Below, in pieces: positions 10,007 through 21,887 of a stretch of DNA of 64,000 nucleotides. The notes beneath the pieces are model-generated. The model had not been told where the DNA came from and ran no database searches. It was given only the letters and a program-made list of their open reading frames with translations. Made by a program: the position numbers and the translations under genes. This DNA is from Undaria pinnatifida (Eukaryota; Sar; Phaeophyceae; Laminariales; Alariaceae), in NCBI GenBank assembly GCA_012845835.1, contig JABAKD010000023.1:14806202-14870201 (forward strand), in the 5' to 3' direction. The number at the start of each line of letters is the position of its first letter. Position 1 is the first letter of the stretch.

Positions 10007-11190
10007 CACAGGGCTCCGCTCCGCGGGCGGCGCCAGCCGCCCGCTACGCTTGCTCAAGGAAGAATGCAACTAAAACATGTGAAGGGGGTAGGAAGAAGAG
10101 GCCCGTGATTATTTGGTGCGAACAGCGAAGTGATACTGCCAAGAGGTGCTTGTGCAGAGCTAATTGCCCAGCGCTGTGCTGGGTGCTTGTTGATGTCACG
10201 TTCTGAACGGCAGTACGTGTGGTATTTGCGCGGGGGGGGGGGGGGGGAGGAATGGGGACCGAGAGAGGGAAATCAACAGAAGAAAGCAAAAAGACGAGAA
10301 CACAACACGTACGAGTACATAATGGTACCTGGTACCTGTATCATACCTGGTACTACTGCTGTATATTCAAAAGAACGCACAGCGCGGTACGACACAACAC
10401 CGCAAACCGAAGGGCAAGGCACGGCACCGCACTATGCCGCGCTGCACTGCTGAGCTATATATATCGCCGGGCTGATCTGAGTTGGGGGTGCATTGTTTGT
10501 GATCCAACAACGTCATATGTACAAACTTATTAATAGTATCGGTACGTGGCATGATACTTCGAATGTTACAGGCATGTACGAACTAGTAAAAGTACCGCAA
10601 AACACGCAGCACAACGAAGCACGGCAAAGCGCGGCACCGCACGCGCGCTAGCTAGCGCTGCGGGGCGCTGCTGAGCTGAGCTGCAGGGCACGGCAGGGCA
10701 TCGCATTGCACGGCACTGCACGGCACTGCACGGCGCTGCGCTGCTGAGCTATAGCACTGCGGTGGGGTGCCGGGCGGAGCTAAGCTGAGATGATGAGCCA
10801 AACCGAGATCTCAGCTAATATGGTGAAACTTCGCGCACGTACAAAACAAATGAGAGGAATCAAAGAAAAGCTAAAGCTGGACCGTTCCGCATGTAATGCA
10901 CAGGCGGCAAATTAGCAGCAAATGGTAGGAAGTTCAACTTACTACATAATAAGGAAGAAAAAATCGCGAAAAAGTTCAAAATCGTGTTGGCAGAAGAAAC
11001 AATTTTGCAGCAAGCAGCTGAAAAGCCAAGAAACAATTGGCAACACGAGCAGAAACAAAAATAATTAAGCGGAGCAACACATCATAGAAAAGCTGGACCG
11101 TCCAGCAAGTAATGGACGGAGGTCGTGTCGAAGTGGGACCCCCGGAGATGCTCGGGATGCACCAAACAAGCACTTTCAGCAAAAATATCT
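10007..11190 (+). repeat. R2 element, long copy
   Basis: The order is: GC hairpin (GGGCGGCGCC...GCCGCCCGC), the CCAAGAGGTGCTTGTGC landmark, GATGTCACGTTCTGA, a CACGG-rich tract, a TATA-like GAGCTATATATAT (about 10,455) and a GC-rich GCACGGCACTGC repeat. It aligns with 52,087-52,680 up to about 10,810 and again from about 11,138 (GATGCACCAA...TTTCAGCA). The intervening roughly 325 bp are absent from the other copy, so they are an insertion here or a deletion there. No ORF is shared. Confidence 0.65.
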
Positions 11191-11787
11191 AAGTAAGTCT
11201 ATACCAGGTGTACCAGGTACCTGGTATACAGAAGGCGCCCGCTATTAATACTAAGAATCGTGAGTTAGCCCAAGCGTGAGCACTACTGGGCACCGTATCT
11301 CCCGTCAACTTCCTTATTTATCCAGTTATCGTGAGAAAACGAGCCTCAATTTCTTACGATCGAATTTCTTGGCATCGGGTACCCTCTGTATACGAGTCTA
11401 CATACGAGTACAACGTACAGAAGATGAAAATAAACCACAGGCGATACGCACGATGGATATGACGAGATACCTACTACCTGGTTCGACTTGGTAGTAAACA
11501 AGAAAATAATAGGCAAAGCAGCTGCTCTAAGCTGCAAACGATCGTACGAGGGCAGGGCCGATATTTTGTGGCAACAGGTATGCATGTACAACCAGCGGGT
11601 AACTGTGGGTAGGTGCAGGTAGGGGAGGACAATATGCACGTGATGGTATGATACACACAAAGTATTAGATAGTCAGTCTGGCCGCCCGCTACATTCGGAC
11701 AAAACGACAGCATCAATCAGTTGAAAGGTCGTCGATAATATTGAGGCTACTCATACTAACGAGAGATGAATAGTACTAGATACGAGC
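11191..11787. other. No recognised feature
   Basis: Contains TACCAGGTACCTGGTA palindromes near 11,205-11,226. No domain is seen in the short ORFs. Confidence 0.35.
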
Positions 11788-12883
11788 GGCTACGCCGGCG
11801 GCCTGGACGGCCGCCGGTCGCAGCGCAGGATAGTAAATATTAAGAGGGTAAGAAGTAATGCCAAGAGTTAGACGAAGTTTGTTAATCCATATTCATATGG
11901 GAGATACTGGAAAGGGAAAATGCCGACAAATTTTTCCCGATTTCCCGTGTGCGGCGGAACAATGCGAGAAGGCAGCCTGGAAATTATGGGAGAGCATGGC
12001 GGTTCACCCCAGCTGGGTGACGCTCTGCGTTGCTACGCAGAAAGGCGCGGCCACAGCTGCTGCTGTGCATATACCTGCTGTGCATATACCATTTGTAGCT
12101 TCGTGATGCTGCTGTGTATATACCATTTGTAGCTTCGTCATGCTGCAGGCTCATCATAGCTTCAGCTACTGCTGTACATCATGTACATGTACGTGCTGCT
12201 GATTTATACGTGCTGCTGTAGACTACCGGGGGTTCAAAAATATTGAGAGTTCGCAGTTCTCCACGACGCCTAGCTGCTGCTGTGCATATACCATTTGTAG
12301 CTTCGTGATTCTGCTGTGCATATACCATTTGTAGCTTCGTGATGCTGCTGTGCATATACCATTTGTAGCTTCGTGATGCTGCAGGCTCATCATAGCTTCA
12401 GCTACTGCTGTACATCATATACATGTATACGTGCTGCTGTAGACTTCGCAGTTCTCCACTACGCCTGGGTGGCATGTGTTCTCGGGGATTACGAACTTTT
12501 CTTCCCCAGATCCTAGCACAAACCTCGCTTAGTGGCCTTTACAATGGCGACGCCGGCCAGGTAATCGACCCCCCCCCCGTGTGTCGGAGGTCAGAGAACA
12601 CGTACCGAAGAAATAACGCGAAGACATTAGCCCTGTGTGCAGACTACGCACCAAACGTCTCACAGGGCACGATTTTTCGGAGATCTCGTCGTAGATCTCG
12701 ACGTCGAGGCCTCGCGCGCGCGCTACGGCGCCGAGCGGGCGGATCAGCTGAGCCGGTGGTTGCAGGCGAGGGGGGGGCACGCCTCAGCGAAGAAACCGCG
12801 CGGAAAGGCGGTCAGAGGCGGGAGATATCCGCAGACGTAAGGATGTGCATATGTGATAAGCGAACTAAGATATATAGATTTAT
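11788..12883 (+). repeat. R3 element, copy 1
   Basis: A 1.1-kb repeat nearly identical to 47,942-49,028. It starts with GGCTACGCCGG and a GC hairpin (CCGGCGGCC, TGGA loop, complement), then TAATGCCAAGAG (shared with R2), a minisatellite of 34-bp units containing GCATATACCATTTGTAGCTT (12,060-12,380), a TGGCATGTGTTCTCGGGG block and a GC-rich block at 12,690-12,840. Open frames differ between the copies or hit stops, so a conserved protein is unlikely. It could be a non-coding or non-autonomous mobile element. Confidence 0.75.
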
Positions 12884-12942
12884 ACTATCGTATCAGTTCA
12901 ACGATACAAACTACACCAGGTATCGTACATACGAGAATGTGC

Positions 12943-13482
12943 TCACCGAAAACGCCTGGTAGCTGTCGATGATGAACCGAACCATCTTCCTCGTGAATGG
13001 CTTGACGCCGTCCATGTAGGCAATGATGCTCCCCGCATCCTTCTCGCTCGAGGCTCCGCCACTGCCGCCGCCCTTGCTACCCCCCCACGCGCGTCATGTT
13101 CTTTCAGGGCCGCGCGATGCCCTTTCCTCTTCGTGTCTAGATGCTGCCTCAAATGGGTAGGGGACCCGAACCTAACCTTGGCATCGGCAAACTCACCATT
13201 CGCCTCGCAAAGCTTGCACACGGCTATGCCAGGGAGCGAGTCCTTGAGGTATACCATTAAAAACTTCCACAGCACGTTTTTGGATCTGAGCGGCTTGAAG
13301 CGCTTCCCCTCATGCTTTACGCGGTAGAGCACCGTTTCGAGGTCGCGTGCATTCGCCAAGGTGGTCGGCGGGACGATAATGGCCGCAACTTCACCGACGG
13401 GATCTCCGCCCTCAGCGTTGGCATTGGGTGCGACATGGCTGACGCCGTCGGCAGCGTCGAGAGAGATCGGCTGCTCCGCCAT
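12943..13482 (-). pseudogene. hAT transposase N-terminus with BED zinc finger
   Basis: The minus-strand ORF starts at the ATG at 13,482. At about residues 65-125 it has a BED-type zinc finger: CKLC, then an HLRQHLDTKRKGH stretch giving the C2H2/BED ligands. BED fingers bind DNA at the N-terminus of hAT transposases. Near 13,080 the open frame shifts: the alternative frame continues with a YMDGVKPFTRKMVRFIIDS stretch, which is the typical hAT sequence between BED finger and catalytic core. Coding ends abruptly near 12,945 against unrelated repeat sequence, so about three quarters of the enzyme is missing. hAT terminal sequence lies upstream at 13,866-13,935. Confidence 0.8.
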
Positions 13483-13865
13483 GTGGGCGTGTGAATGCGT
13501 GTGTGTGGATCTCCCGCTGAGTGCTGCAGTGTCGAAGGGGTATCCGCAGCCCGCAGCAATCCACGTTAAAGGCTGTACCCCGCATTAAAAAAGCCTCCCT
13601 GCAGTCAAGGAAACCCAATAAACAGGTCTTAGGATAAGAGACCTTGGTAGTCTCCTTCAGTCGTCTCTACTCCTGTGTCTGGTCCTACAGCAGTAGTCCT
13701 ACGGCAGTACACGTTAGCTTCTCTTACCGCATCTGGCCGGCCAGCGTCAGTCTCCATGTGGCCCCCGGTGGCCATGGTCTGCTTACTGGAGACTGACCCA
13801 TCCCCCAGTCCCGAACTCCCAACTGCCTCGCAATTGTGCTGCAACCCACTCTCACCACACAGGAA

Positions 13866-13935
13866 AGTCGGCACCTCCGTTTCACGACTGACTATTAGTC
13901 CGACTAATAACTTAGTCGGCGACTTAAGGGCACGG
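13866..13935 (-). mobile_element. hAT subterminal/terminal sequence
   Basis: AGTCGGCACCTCCG...GACTGACTATTAGTCCG closely matches the right subterminal region of the MITE at about 948-1010. It lies about 390 bp upstream of the BED-finger transposase start, as expected for the 5' end of an autonomous hAT. The outermost TIR is missing, so the element is truncated on this side too. Confidence 0.65.
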
Positions 13936-14689
13936 TGGTCCCCTGGTCCTCGCTTTTGAATTTTCGACTACATGAAAAAAATAAACGTTTCAAAAACGGG
14001 ACTGTCAGCTTTCTGACCAATGAGAGACTGCCAGCTGCCTGGAATTAGCCAGGAATCACACCCGAAGGCACGCGAATCGCAACAAGGGTTATTGCCGCGG
14101 TCATTGCGGCTTGGGTCTGCTGCACCATGGCGACCCCACAAGGTAAGGGGGTTACAAGGGTCCTCAAGGAAGTCACCTGCGAAAAAATGATGGCTTCTGG
14201 TGTCTCGTGTGTCTAGAACCGTGTTTCACGTTTTTTTGGGCCCGACAACCCTGGTTCTTCGCCCTCTACTGCTGTAGGATAGAGACGAAATTCCTCTATG
14301 CCCCCCTGCCACCGTCCCATCCTCCAACTAGTGTATTCACTGCTCCTGAACCTTGTCTGAAGCAGATCGCGAAGCCGCAGGGCTTCCAATGATGAAGTGC
14401 AGGTAGTCTTTGGGTCAAAAATGTGGAATTTGGGCCTGAAAGTAACCTTTAGCGGTAATTCAAACGCTCATCGGAGTTGTGTACATGTACCGACCCGCAA
14501 ACGCTTCCACACCCGCCCTCCACCCGCGAGGCTCCCCAATGTCACTGCCCTGGTGTAAGGCCAGTGATTTGCGGTGAAACGGGCGCGCGATGTCAGCGTG
14601 GTCCTGCACTGCAGTAGAAATCTCAAAATAATTTTGCTAGGGCTGGCGTGCTGCGTGTCCACAGAATCCTCCCACGCCAAAGCCCACGT
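13936..14689. other. No recognised feature
   Basis: Unique-looking sequence with short ORFs. No repeat family or domain identified. Confidence 0.35.
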
Positions 14690-15420
14690 TTTTGGCGCTG
14701 CTGTACTTCTCAGGTTTGATAGGTACGCGAAATATCTCGTCGACGAAAGATAGCTGACGTCCAGACGAATCGATCGATGTACTGTATTAGCCGGTGGTTG
14801 AAATCGACCCTGCGTCAGTTTAATTTCCAATACCGCAAACCTAGCTTTCTTCTAAAAAAAGCGTTTTCAAGGAAAACAACTGTTTTTTCGTACCACTATT
14901 ACTGTCTATGTACAGTGTGGTCAACCTCAAATAAACATGCCATTACCCCATTTTTGGCGCTGCTGTTCTTTCCGGGTTCGATCTAAAGGCGATATATCTC
15001 GGGTACGAAAGATAGCTCATGTCTAGACGAATCGATTGACACATTAGTTATTTGACGAAATTGACTCGGAGGGGGAGACATTTCCAAAACCGCACATCTA
15101 ACTTTCACCTACAAATGGCATTTTCAAGGCGAACAAAAATGTTCCTTGCGTACCGCTATTACTGTAGTACGTATAGCGTGGTCAACCACGAAGCAAACTG
15201 CTCTTATTCCTTTTTCGGCGCTGGTTTTCGTTCTGTCTCCGATAGATAGGGTAGAAAGCAATCCGAGAGGGTAATATAGCTGACGTGTAGACGAACATAT
15301 GAGCCTATCAGCTACTCGTCTGAATTCAGGGCGCTGTGCGTAGAAATCGAATACCGCAAACCTAGACGTTATCCCTTCCGCGAAACTTTGTTGTCGTAGG
15401 GCTAGTGGAAACCTTCGTAA
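14690..15420. repeat. Diverged satellite, ~260 bp x 3
   Basis: Three tandem units (about 14,690-14,952, 14,953-15,217 and 15,218-15,420) share TTTTGGCGCTGCTG, GAAAGATAGCT, AGACGAATCGAT, AATACCGCAAACCTA, TTTTCAAGG and TATTACTGT landmarks in the same order. Similarity is moderate, so the array is old. Confidence 0.8.
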
Positions 15421-16974
15421 ATTGTGCCTTCGTCAACTAGTTCGTTTGATACCGGACAAAATATGACGGAGGGGATGGGACATTCGGCATGGCAACGAAA
15501 CAAGATTCCGACACTATTAATAAGCGTGAAGTTTGCCGGCTAAGGAGATGGCAAGATGATTTTTAGGGAATACCGACGGAATGGTTTCGTGCTTGAAAAT
15601 GTTGACAGGACCCGCAGCCTTGTGCATATTCTACCGCAATTCGCCACCCTTCTTTTCGCCGATCTGTATTACGGGAGGCTAAGCATCCCTTGGATAGGTA
15701 ACCTTCCATCCCGTACTTTTGTCGAGAGGCGGTGACGGCGGAGACGTTTTCACGATGGCGGCTGTGTTCCGGATGGTGCACAACCTAAGTGGGTACATGT
15801 GCTCTTGCCGAGTGTCCACCGGTTCCCCTGTTTGACTAGATTAGTTAGAGAAACGTGTTTTTGCCAATAGCGGCGCGGGTGTTCCATCAATGAGGATGAG
15901 TGTCTTTGGTGCTTAATCCGTGATGTTTGGTGGTGCGACTTGACGTAAGGGAGTCATGTTATTTATCGTACTTTTGCGCTCCTATTTAGCGCCACCGCCG
16001 TGGGAAGGCCACGTCTTTAAATGGGAGTAATATAATACGTTATTTTGGGGCCTTTTCAAAACAGCGACGCGGGTAGCGGGCGAGGGGTTAAAGGTTGGCC
16101 TGACGACGAAATTTGGAAGAATATGTTTTGTGTTTGGATGCAGAAGTTCTAACAGAGGCGGCGTGTGTTTCGTAGCCATGGCGACATGGGGTTTATTCTC
16201 TAGGAATTGAAAAAATCCTGCGGGGGATAGATTGGAAACGAGAACTCCATTTTAATCCCGGGGTAGGTGTTGGTGTTCTTCGTGTTGCGTTCACAATGCC
16301 CGATCACCCAATTATTCTTCTACGGAAAATACGCATACATTAATTCAACGCGCACGTCGTTTTCTTTGTCTTGAGGAGGGCGCATGGTGTTGCATTCCCA
16401 ACACACGATCGCCCTGTTTCGCGCGCAAAGATGCCGGAGAACAAATCCACGTTTTCGTTGTTTTTCTTTTTCACGGTTATCGTCGGCAATCACGACCATA
16501 ATTACTTCGTTTTTGCGACCGATCTAACAAACGGGGATGTGATTAAAACTAAACTGAATCACCATCTGCGACCTCAATGACCAATCGGCTACCTCTGCCA
16601 GTCTCCTTGCCAATTCACTCTAACCGAACCGAAACCTAGGGCAATATACCTGCACCGCCGTCCAATCCTAGCCTCTGCTCGCTACTCCGTCCTCCAACTA
16701 TATGCGAAAAACCACCGATTTACGCACAAACACCATAGGCCGGATCAAGATTACTGCATCCATTAGACCACGGCAACCTCGCATGGAACAACCTACACCT
16801 CGCCAGCGAACGTATCCATTGCGTCATTTAAAACATAGTACACACTGGTTATCCGGCCCCAAAAGCCCAGTCCCATACGCCAAATTGTATTGTACAGACA
16901 AGTCCGAATTCGTGCGCGCCATTATTGTCTAGGACACTTTATCGCCTGCCCCGTGTATTTTTTAGCGGCCCTCG
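15421..16974. other. No recognised feature
   Basis: About 1.5 kb without repeats or domains I can name. The longest ORFs are under 80 codons and lack family resemblance. Confidence 0.35.
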
Positions 16975-17080
16975 AAAAAACACCCGGGGGCGGGGGTTTG
17001 GGGAGGTGGGGGTTGAGGTAGGGGCGGGGGTGTTGGGTGGTTGAAGGGGAAAGGGGGTGAGGGGAGACCCCCAACAAACC
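16975..17080 (+). other. G-rich tract, possible G-quadruplex
   Basis: The plus strand has many G3-G5 runs separated by one to five bases (such as GGGGGCGGGGG and GGGGAGGTGGGGG), followed by a run of CCCCC. Such spacing permits G-quadruplex folding; function is unknown. Confidence 0.55.
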
Positions 17081-17545
17081 AAAACTCAGAAGGCAGACAA
17101 TCTATCACTAATTATTGAGCAACGCCAGCAAAATCTCTGTAGGAATTGCTTTCATGACTTCGCCCGAAAACAAATCCGACGCGCGTTTGACGCACAGTCC
17201 ACGCACGCACTGGTTACCTCCTTGCACCCAATATCAATCGCCGCATTGCACAGCAGGAAAATCATAACCGTGCGTGCGAGGATATAGGGGACGTCTTCCT
17301 TGCCTTCAAGCTCTTTCTGGCGCTCCGAAACTGCCTGTTGGCGGAGATTGGGGGCAGGGGGTGTGAAGGGAGGGTGGATCGAAGGCGCGCTTAGTTATTT
17401 GTCTTCATGCGGGCGACGGGGGTGGAGTGTACTCGTAATCATGCACGGTCGTAGGGATATGACGAGGGGGGGGGAAGAGAGGGGGAGGTTGAAAGTGTGT
17501 CAAACACCGGTACGGCCGGGGGTGGGGGGTACACATACCGCTGTT

Positions 17546-17762
17546 TGTGCTTGTTTGTTTGTTTGTTTGTTTGTTTGTGTGATTGTTTTGTATCCTCCGG
17601 CGGATGGGAAGAAATAAAGCTTGAGCTCACTACACTTCCACGTATTTTCATACACGTCGTGTATCGTTTTAACTCAATTGCATTCGCAATCCAGAGCTGG
17701 CTGGCGTGTCTATCGGTTCCCGCGATAGCGGTAGCGCGAGCTGTCCCTACCGGCGGTCGCCC
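17546..17762 (-). mobile_element. SINE-B, full-length copy
   Basis: On the minus strand the element starts near GACCGCCGGTAGGGACAGCT (about 17,762), passes through GAAAATACGTGGAAGTG and GAGCTCAAGCTTTATTTC, and ends with CATCCGCCGGAGGATA followed by an ACAA-repeat tail (17,546-17,585). It aligns over its length with 59,989-60,175. That copy has a poly(A) tail, so the two copies differ in tail type. No clear tRNA-type A and B boxes are seen, so the head's origin is open. Confidence 0.7.
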
Positions 17763-18857
17763 TTACTACTCCGGCAGCGCAAGCTGCCGTTGTATACGGA
17801 TGCGTGAGTATGTTAATAACAAAACCAATAATATTGTACATACGAAACGTCGGCGACGTTAAGTCGCGAAAACTTGCCACCGGGTCGTCCGTCGCCTTTT
17901 CACAGCAGAGTGCTGTGCAATAATATTTTCAACATTCCATTGCACCCTAATACGAAAGCCGATATGTCTCGTTTCGCGATTCTTGAGATCCTGTCTCTAC
18001 CTCACTACTGTCCTCACTGTGCCCCTGATGGTCCACTTTTGTTTTGGCGTTGGGAGGGGGGGGATGTGCGCACGACGGGGTTTCTATGCCACTATTTTTG
18101 TCGTGCAAAGGAGAGGCATAACTTTGTGTGCTTATTTATTTAGCTGCTCGACGTTTGCTGTGTACAGTGCTTTACAATGTGTGGGTATACGTTCGCGACT
18201 AAGTGTGTGTGTCCCTGTCTTTCCCAGCAAGTACCATACACACGCGCACCCCTACAACGGGTAAGGCTGCTGGTGAAGAATACGTAATGTTACTGTTTTT
18301 GACAGCTGGGTACAGCTGTTCGAATTTACAACTGCAGTTGGAGAATAACTCGTTTTCGTATGTACGGTGTATCTATCATACGACGCGTAGTGCTGGTAGT
18401 GACTACGGCGATTATACGTTACCAGGTATTTATTTGGAGCAATGTAAACAGCAGCAAGTACATTTCTCAACGCGCGGGCTCCGCGTCTGGATGATGTAGA
18501 AAACTATCCTGAGTTGGAGGTATACGTGCTGTAATACCTGGTACAAAATTATACATATACGTATGAAGATGATGTACAGCAGCAGTACATCACGATCTAT
18601 CCGATGTGCGCACCAGAGTACCTGGTACTCTGGACGACAATATTTTGGGACATTTTCGTACATGCATTAATACCCCTGCGGCCCCTGTATTTCCAATCAT
18701 AGTGGAACGTACATCAGTAAATATCCTTTCCTTCTCTTACTTCGTGACTCTGTACCAGGCACTAACTGTACATGGGTACCATTCTATCGAAATATAAGCG
18801 CCGTTTCGATGATATATTAATAGTAAAAACATATTATACTTACGGACAGGGTGACAG
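17763..18857. other. No recognised feature
   Basis: Short ORFs only. It includes scattered ACCTGGTA words that also occur in other repeats of this window. Confidence 0.35.
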
Positions 18858-19010
18858 CTCAAGCCCAAGCCAACTAGCCAAGCAACAAGCCAAGCCGCAC
18901 GCCACAAGCCAAGTCACAAGCCACAAACCACAAGCCACAAACAAGCAAGCGCCAGCACAAGCACAAGCAAGCACAAGCAAGCACAAGCAAGAACGAACGA
19001 AATGACGAAC
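18858..19010. repeat. CAAGC/ACAAGCC minisatellite
   Basis: Degenerate short tandem repeat of CAAGCCACAAGCC and GCACAAGCAAGCACAAGC words, about 150 bp. Confidence 0.85.
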
Positions 19011-19639
19011 CAAGAACAAGAACACAAGAACACACACGTGTTATGTACGATTCATGTTTAGTAGCACTCGTCGGTGGTACCTACGTGCGACGAGTCCAAG
19101 AAGACGCACCTGGATTTCCGCGTGGGACACGATGAATGCCTGGTGGCGCCCGCAGGTAAGAGTCTGTGACGGGTTCGCCTTGTCCTACCTTTGGGGAAGG
19201 GAGTAGCTCACTCGCACGGGGAAGCTTTCTCCTACTCGCCCTCTACTACTCGTGCGGCTGGATGAGTGGCAGCACCGCCCGAACGACACGCCGAGAGACC
19301 ATCGCCGGCCTTCGTACGCTTCTACGCTGGCGACTGCCCGTCGATCATGATCGGGAAAGCGAACTATAGGGGTGACGAAGGCTTGGTGGGATGACGGCGC
19401 AGTGTGCGTCTTCGTGTGCTGTGCTGCTACGTACGCGTACGGCTGTGCACTCGTGCGTGATCGCAGTAGTCTATTTTCTAGTTGTTTTTTTTTTAAAGCG
19501 ATTTTTTGGGTACATCCAATTCACCAAAAAAAACAGGGCAGAATTGCGAATAGACTAGTCGAAATGAGGACGCCAGTTCTCTACAGAACCGGATTTCTTC
19601 GCTGAGGGATCCACCAAGGGTACGCGCGGTATGGTCCGG
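19011..19639. other. No recognised feature
   Basis: No domain or repeat recognised; short ORFs only. Confidence 0.3.
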
Positions 19640-20275
19640 TTGGGAAAACGTGGTCGGGTCGGGAACGGGCCGGGCCGGGAACGGGAATCACGAGCGTATT
19701 TTGTTCCCGACGACTTCGCGACCCCTCCACGACCTCGGCCTCTGTTCCCACCGTCTACCGTCCCGACCTACGGCATCTTGTTCTCGTCCCGACTGTCTCC
19801 CGTCCCGTCGTAATGTGTATTCTCGACTCTTTTCCCGCGCCGCCGCCCGCCCAGTTGTTCCCATCCAATCTCGACGTCCGCACACAATTTCTCCCATCGC
19901 GCAACTCACACAAGTGGCGTGTGTTCCCATCCCATTACCAATCCCATTTTCCACGGGATGTATATATTTTCCCATCATATATATGACTGTGGATGCAACT
20001 CGATTATTCCAACTTATGTCCCGACTTACGGCATCTTGTTCTCGTCTCGACTGTTTCCCGTCCCGTCGTAATGTGTATTCCCGACTTTTTTTCCTCCACG
20101 CCGCCCGCCCAATTGTTCCCATCCAATCCCGACGTTCGCACACAATTTCTCCCATCCCGAAACTCACTTTAAGTGGCGTATGTTCCCATCCCATTAACCA
20201 ATCCCATTTACCATGTGATGTATATTTTTCCCATCATATAAATGACTATGGATGCAACTGGATTATTTTAACTTG
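19640..20275. repeat. Tandem duplication, ~250 bp x 2, with CCCGAC words
   Basis: Two units (about 19,770-20,015 and 20,016-20,275) share GGCATCTTGTTCTCGTC, CCCGTCGTAATGTGTATTC, CCCATCCAATC and CCCATCATATA blocks. The repeat keeps long frames open on both strands (224 codons plus, 168 codons minus), but neither product looks like a known protein. CCCGAC words connect it to the degenerate array at 22,840-23,060. Confidence 0.75.
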
Positions 20276-21021
20276 GTTGGGGTATAATTCGATTTTGGAT
20301 GCCAAACAGCTGCAGCAGCAGTAGTCTATTATAGGTATGTAGAGTGGATTGTTTGTATTTTTTTTAATTTGGTCAATCCCCCCCCCCGCCTTTTCGACAA
20401 TAGAGTAGGACTCACATAGTAGGAGAATGTGGAATGTACAAGGAGGAGCGGCATGCGTTAGAGGAGATGAGGAAATTAGACGTATGTGACACGGAAGAGT
20501 TTGTTTGGTAGACTAGAGAGTAGCGAGAAAACGATCGCCATCTTAGGAGATAGATGATGGCCGCAGATGGCGAAACAGGACGGGGATAGGATAAGCAAAC
20601 AGCTTTTATGTAGCATGTGGAAGAAGCGTAATGAGCGCCCAAATGTTGGAGGTGCCTCTAATAGGGTAGGAACGGTGCTCCGTCTCGAAAGGGATGCGTG
20701 ATCAATGGTCAAATGACTACGAGCTGGGTCAGCCATGATCAGCTGTAGTTCGTCAGTTCATACTTCGTATCTCATGGACGACGACAAAGTAGCGGGTGCC
20801 CTCGAGAAGACTATAATGAAGCCCCCGAGAAGACTCTAATGAAGCGCGTCAATTTTCAGCTCAAGATTCGGAAAAACGGTGCGCTAATGAACGGACGAGC
20901 TAAAAAGCTGATCATGGCTGGCCTAGCTCGTAAGACAAGCAACAAATGAGTACGCCCCCCATCCCCATCTCCCAACATTTTGTGATTTTTCTTTTCAACC
21001 TTCGCTATGAGTCGATAAATA
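20276..21021. other. No recognised feature
   Basis: Short ORFs only; one C-run near 20,378-20,388. Confidence 0.3.
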
Positions 21022-21836
21022 AGACAGGTGACAATGGAAGGCCAAAAGTTTGAAACTCCCGAAGATCCCAGCCAAACTTTGCCTGAACGGTCGCCTATGG
21101 ACCCAATTTGGTAGAAATATTTTTAGAAACTCAACAGAATTCTTGGAAAAAACGATTTCTCGCGGCGATCTTGGCCAACATCGCCCTGAGAAATCCTCAA
21201 GCAGATATTGGATTTGATGCGGCGCAATTTCGTGTTCTTCACACGCTTCGTTCGACGAAATCAACGACCGCGTCGTGAACTGTGAACGTGGCGAAGCTCG
21301 TTAGGGGCTCCGAGCCCCCCTTGGTCCACAGCGCTTACTCTACGGCCGGTGATTTGTGGCGGGCGCCGATCAGGCTTATGTTAAAAACACGTTTGGCGGC
21401 TAGTGTGTAGGAAACTGAGACAAAAACTCTTCTATCGTCTCCCAACGGGCGAAAAATAGAATTTTGAGAGGATGTGACGGAAGACCATAGGACGACACAA
21501 GCAACCTCTCACGCCCTAAGGCATGGATCGAGATGAACTCTTCAGCGCTGTTACCTACACTCATGTGGCTTTATCCGGAACGAAGAGGAGTGAACATGGG
21601 TTGTCTCAATCTCGAGATCGAAGGTCAACGGTGTTTGGTGGGCAGTGTCGATCAAGGCTTGACGAAAAATAGACAAATTGACCTGTTGGACCGCATGACC
21701 GAAAAAAAGAGCCAGAAAAAACGTTTTAGTAATTTTTCCCCCCTAGCGACGTTACCCGGAATATTTCAGCAAGTAACCCCCAAAAAAAGTTTCCAAACTT
21801 TTGGCCATACTATCGGCCTTCCATTGTCATCGGTCT
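21022..21836 (+). mobile_element. TIR element, left copy of a palindromic pair
   Basis: About 815 bp with terminal inverted repeats: GGTGACAATGGAAGGCC and AAAAGTTTG at the left, matched in inverted order by AAACTTTTGG...CGGCCTTCCATTGTCATCGG at the right. A second, inverted copy follows at 21,888-22,708, so the pair forms a palindrome of about 1.7 kb. The best open frame (21,533-21,838, about 100 codons) has no recognisable domain, and its counterpart in the other copy ends differently. Best described as a non-autonomous element of unknown superfamily; the duplication is not clear (TA is possible). Confidence 0.7.
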
Positions 21837-21838
21837 AA

Positions 21839-21887
21839 GTGCTTGAATTTTTTTTTTCAAGCACAAGAAATTCCAAAATATTGTATA
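21839..21887. repeat. Centre of the palindrome with a small hairpin
   Basis: The spacer between the two TIR copies starts with a perfect small hairpin, GTGCTTGA and TCAAGCAC around an A/T loop (21,839-21,864). Confidence 0.75.

Noticed and set aside
12060-12380. CRISPR-like appearance of regularly repeated 34-bp units
   Set aside because: Units are directly tandem without unique spacers and no cas-like gene is present. It is a minisatellite inside R3.
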